NCBI RefSeq assembly: GCF_003058325.1
Contig: NZ_CP028843.1
Coordinates: 1,665,501 to 1,729,500 of the forward strand
DNA: 64,000 bases
Direction of reading: 5' to 3'
DNA from: Methylobacterium currus
GTDB lineage: Bacteria; Pseudomonadota; Alphaproteobacteria; Rhizobiales; Beijerinckiaceae
Made by a program: the position numbers and the translations under genes. The first letter of the stretch is position 1. Each line of letters opens with the position of its first letter. The notes under the pieces are model-generated. The model worked only from the letters and a program-made list of their open reading frames with translations. It did not search any database and was not told where the DNA came from. Shown in pieces: positions 61,677 through 64,000 of this stretch.

Positions 61677-61925
61677 CTAGAAATAAGAATTATGATATTT
61701 TGATCGAAATTTTGCTATCTTTTCAAAGATCGTAAAACCAATGATTGTCATGTGCCCGTGTCGCAATTCAATGAGTCTCTGATGCCGCAGAGCTTGGAAT
61801 GTTCGGTCGATATGTGCGTGTGACAAGCCCGGCGGATCGGCGAGGGTGTGCTGGGCACGCGTCAGGTTATCCCGGTTCTCGCCTGCTCGCTCGGCCGCCT
61901 GCCGTCGTCCCAACACCTCGCAGAG
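61677..61925 (-). pseudogene. Crp/Fnr regulator remnant (HTH part)
   Basis: The end of this frame reads GLSHAHIDRTFQALRHQRLI, ELRHGHMTIIGFTIFEKIAK, which matches the winged helix-turn-helix of Crp/Fnr regulators common in Methylobacterium (GLSxVHVNRTLQxLR). Upstream, RARRLCEVLGRRQAAERAGE keeps a trace of the dimerisation helix. No cyclic-nucleotide-binding domain precedes it. The remnant is AT-rich at its 3' end and lies beside the CRISPR array. Confidence 0.55.
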
Positions 61926-62164
61926 CCGACGAGCCCGCCATTCGCCCGTGGAGCGGCCGCCGACGGTCGATGGCTCCTCGCAGGCCGTCGCCGCCTCGGG
62001 CGATGCGCGCATGCGCGATCCCCGCGCGATGATCGGGTGGTGATCGCCCCGAGGCGAAACATCGGCGGACGGCCTGCCTGCGAAGGCCGGGTGTGGTCGT
62101 GCCGCTGACGATGCGACAGCGCTGTTCGGTTCGGTATCGCTCTCGGCCAGGTCCAGCGCATCGG

Positions 62165-62497
62165 CGTCGAAACCCGCTTGGGCGGGGGAGCCAACTACCT
62201 CGACTTCGTCCCGGATGACGTCAAAGGTCGATCCCCGCGTGGGCGGGGGAGCCCAAAGTAAGGCGGCTGGCCCCCGCAAGCCTTGGGGTCGATCCCCGCG
62301 TGGGCGGGGGAGCCAACGGGTCGAAGATCGCCGTAGCGCACGGCGCGGGTCGATCCCCGCGTGGGCGGGGGAGCCGCGCTCAGCTTGCCGCCCATGCCGA
62401 GCGGCAGGGGTCGATCCCCGCGTGGGCGGGGGAGCCTGAACTTCGCATGGGTCGACAGCCGGAACGTGGGGTCGATCCCCGCGTGGGCGGGGGAGCC
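62165..62497 (-). CRISPR. Type I-E CRISPR array, six repeats and five spacers
   Basis: Repeats of 28 bases start at 62165 (degenerate), 62226, 62287, 62348, 62409 and 62470; all spacers are 33 bases, so the unit is 61. On the minus strand the repeat begins GGCTCCCCCGCCCACGCGGG and ends GATCGACC, a typical type I-E hairpin repeat with stem CCCCCGC/GCGGGG. The degenerate terminal copy at 62165 and the cas genes at the other end both show that transcription runs on the minus strand and that new spacers enter at 62470-62497. If the preceding base is counted, the scheme is 29 + 32. Confidence 0.97.
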
Positions 62498-62545
62498 CCT
62501 GCCGCTCAAGTCGCTGGTATCATTCACGATGTCGAAGAACGCCCC

Positions 62546-62836
62546 TCACCGGCGGACGAGCAAGGCGCCGTCGAGGTCCGCGAGGGTGCGGGGCGGGAGA
62601 CCGAGGGTGCGCAGGCCGAGGCGGCCCGGCGCGGCGTCGTCCTTCCACAGGAGAACGATCGAGCCGCCGGGCATCTCGGTCCACCACTCCGACAGCACGG
62701 TCCAGACCCGCTCGCGCACGCCCCGGGACAGCTCGGCGCCGACGAAGACGCCGGGGGCGGCCTCCGGCATCACCGAGGACAGGAAGCCGCGGAAGCGGTC
62801 GGCGACGTCCCGGGTCACCACCACGGTCATCGGCAT
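62546..62836 (-). CDS. cas2: Type I-E CRISPR integrase subunit Cas2
   Basis: A 96-residue Cas2e. MPMTVVVTRDVADRFRGFLS, VFVGAELSRGVRERVWTVLS, GSIVLLWKDDAAPG and LADLDGALLVRR align with the E. coli pattern (LVVVTENV, GVYVGDVSxKIRE, VDLDGLRLV). It is the central dimer of the Cas1-Cas2 complex that inserts spacers. Start chosen at 62834-62836 by family length; an ATG eight codons upstream is also open. It ends 48 bases from the first repeat. Confidence 0.93.
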   Translation of the reverse strand: MPMTVVVTRDVADRFRGFLSSVMPEAAPGVFVGAELSRGVRERVWTVLSEWWTEMPGGSIVLLWKDDAAPGRLGLRTLGLPPRTLADLDGALLVRR

Positions 62837-62876
62837 GGCACGAAGACCCTCGGGAGGCATGAGGCGGACCGGCCCG

Positions 62877-63749
62877 TCACGTGGTCTCCTCCTCGAACAG
62901 GGTCTTGATGCGGTCGATCATCGCCGGGATGACGCCGTCGCGCCGCAGCCGCTCGGCGACGGTCCGGCGCGCCAGGCGCTCGATCGGGTCGGTGGGGCGC
63001 TTCTCCTGCGCCTTCGCGGCCTTGAAGGCGCAGGGGACGGTGATCGTGTCGCGGAAGAGGTCGGCGACGTCGAGCACGAAGCTCTGGCCCGAATCCTCGT
63101 GGATGAAGCCGAGCTGGGGGATGGTCGCGGTCGCCGCGACGGCGATCGCGGCGGCGCCCTCCACCGCCGAGGCGGCGTGGTTGAGCGCCTGGTTGGGGAT
63201 GTCGGCGGCGTTCGGGTTCTGGCGGTCGTAGCGGCGGCCCTGCCAGCGGATGCCGTGGCGCTCCGCCGCCTGCCGGTAGATCTCCTTGACCCGCGCACCC
63301 TCGATGCCGCGCAGGACCGCGATGTCGCGATGCGGCAGCACCTCGCCGAGGCGCAGGGCGTACATCCGGCGCGCCACCTTCATGCGGCCGCCCTTCGGGT
63401 CCGCCCAGGCCGTCGCCTGCCGGCGCGCCAGGGCGGAGGTGTCGGGCAGGAGCGGCTGGGCGGTGTAGAAGCGCACGCCCCCCTCCCCGATCGCGGCGAG
63501 GCCGGTATTGTGGCGCGCCAGGATGCGGAGCGCATCGTGGCTCACGGTCGAGCCCGGCCCGAGCAGCACCATCGACAGCGCCTGGTGCGGGATGCGGTAG
63601 TCGCCGGCTTCCACCGTCTCGCTGCCCGCCGCGACGAAGCGCAGGCAGCCATCCTCCACCGTCAGGGCGCCGCGGTCGAGCCAGACGAGGCCGTGGCGGT
63701 CGGAATGGGGCTGGCGCGCGGTCTCGAGCCCGAGGCGTCCCTTCAGCAT
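62877..63749 (-). CDS. cas1: Type I-E CRISPR integrase Cas1
   Basis: A 290-residue Cas1e. Active-site residues fit: Glu in RGIEGARVKEIYRQAAERHG, His in TIPQLGFIHEDSGQSF and Asp in FVLDVADLFRD. The N-terminal beta domain is present (ALSMVLLGPGSTVSHDALRI). It catalyses spacer integration with Cas2. It lies 40 bases upstream of cas2 and four bases after the cas6e stop. Intact. Confidence 0.96.
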   Translation of the reverse strand: MLKGRLGLETARQPHSDRHGLVWLDRGALTVEDGCLRFVAAGSETVEAGDYRIPHQALSMVLLGPGSTVSHDALRILARHNTGLAAIGEGGVRFYTAQPLLPDTSALARRQATAWADPKGGRMKVARRMYALRLGEVLPHRDIAVLRGIEGARVKEIYRQAAERHGIRWQGRRYDRQNPNAADIPNQALNHAASAVEGAAAIAVAATATIPQLGFIHEDSGQSFVLDVADLFRDTITVPCAFKAAKAQEKRPTDPIERLARRTVAERLRRDGVIPAMIDRIKTLFEEETT

Positions 63750-63753
63750 GGCC

Positions 63754-64000
<247 letters not shown>

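Noticed and set aside
61799..62160. Plus-strand frames before the CRISPR array
   Set aside because: Arg/Pro/Ala-rich chance frames antisense to the Crp/Fnr remnant.
62195..62908. Open frames with repeated PAHAGIDP- or RSPRGRGS-like units across the CRISPR array
   Set aside because: These are translations of the CRISPR repeats, whose 61-base unit rotates through all three frames.

Overview
The window is GC-rich alphaproteobacterial DNA. Several signs point to Methylobacteriaceae (Methylobacterium or a close relative): a squalene-type carotenoid desaturase/acyltransferase/glycosyltransferase operon, a 41-residue cysteine-free L36, several MucR/Ros-family regulators, a DUF6894-type gene, a GTTC-N7-GTTC LexA box, and a CoxMNOP-like alternative oxidase. 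This assignment is inference from gene content; no database search was possible.

Layout. 1-13.8 kb is ordinary chromosome: the end of pyruvate kinase, a divergent EamA exporter/TetR pair with two operators, an alpha/beta hydrolase, a TPR protein, rpmJ, the carotenoid operon, an amidase, a repeat-rich intergenic region, a Gly-rich secreted protein, small hypotheticals, a MucR-like regulator and tRNA-Gln(CTG). 13.8-46.4 kb is an integrated element bounded by a perfect 53-bp direct repeat of the 3' part of tRNA-Gln (13786-13838 and 46377-46429). It holds a shortened integrase, a NusG paralogue, an AT-rich two-gene cassette of unknown function, a prophage remnant (terminase, capsid, connector, fibre-like and lysis genes, but no recognisable portal, protease or tail genes), a sugar ABC importer lacking an ATPase, an IS5-family element, a second MucR-like regulator, a chemoreceptor, an SOS-controlled umuDC pair with an unusual UmuD, an AIPR-type phage-resistance protein, two genes broken by single stops and a small regulatory operon.

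46.4-53.2 kb starts with a second, decayed integrase in the same position relative to the second att copy. This suggests tandem elements at one tRNA. It continues with an IS fragment and an alternative cytochrome c oxidase operon. 53.2-62 kb is accessory and scarred: a frameshifted DUF1643 gene, small unknown genes, a PilZ-like protein, an AraC regulator, two exported proteins (one Spy/LTXXQ-like), a rhodanese/ChrA fusion scar, CheB-related pieces, an intact CheB-like methylesterase and a Crp/Fnr remnant. 62.2-64 kb is the distal end of a type I-E CRISPR-Cas locus (array, cas2, cas1, partial cas6e), all on the minus strand.

Working together: the element combines DNA-damage mutagenesis (umuDC), sensing (chemoreceptor), possible sugar uptake and probable phage defence (AIPR, perhaps the AT-rich cassette). 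The prophage module looks defective. The strongest leads are the AT-rich cassette at 15.7-17.3 kb, the UmuD whose catalytic serine position is a cysteine, the AIPR protein with a nuclease-like N-terminus, and the tandem att architecture.
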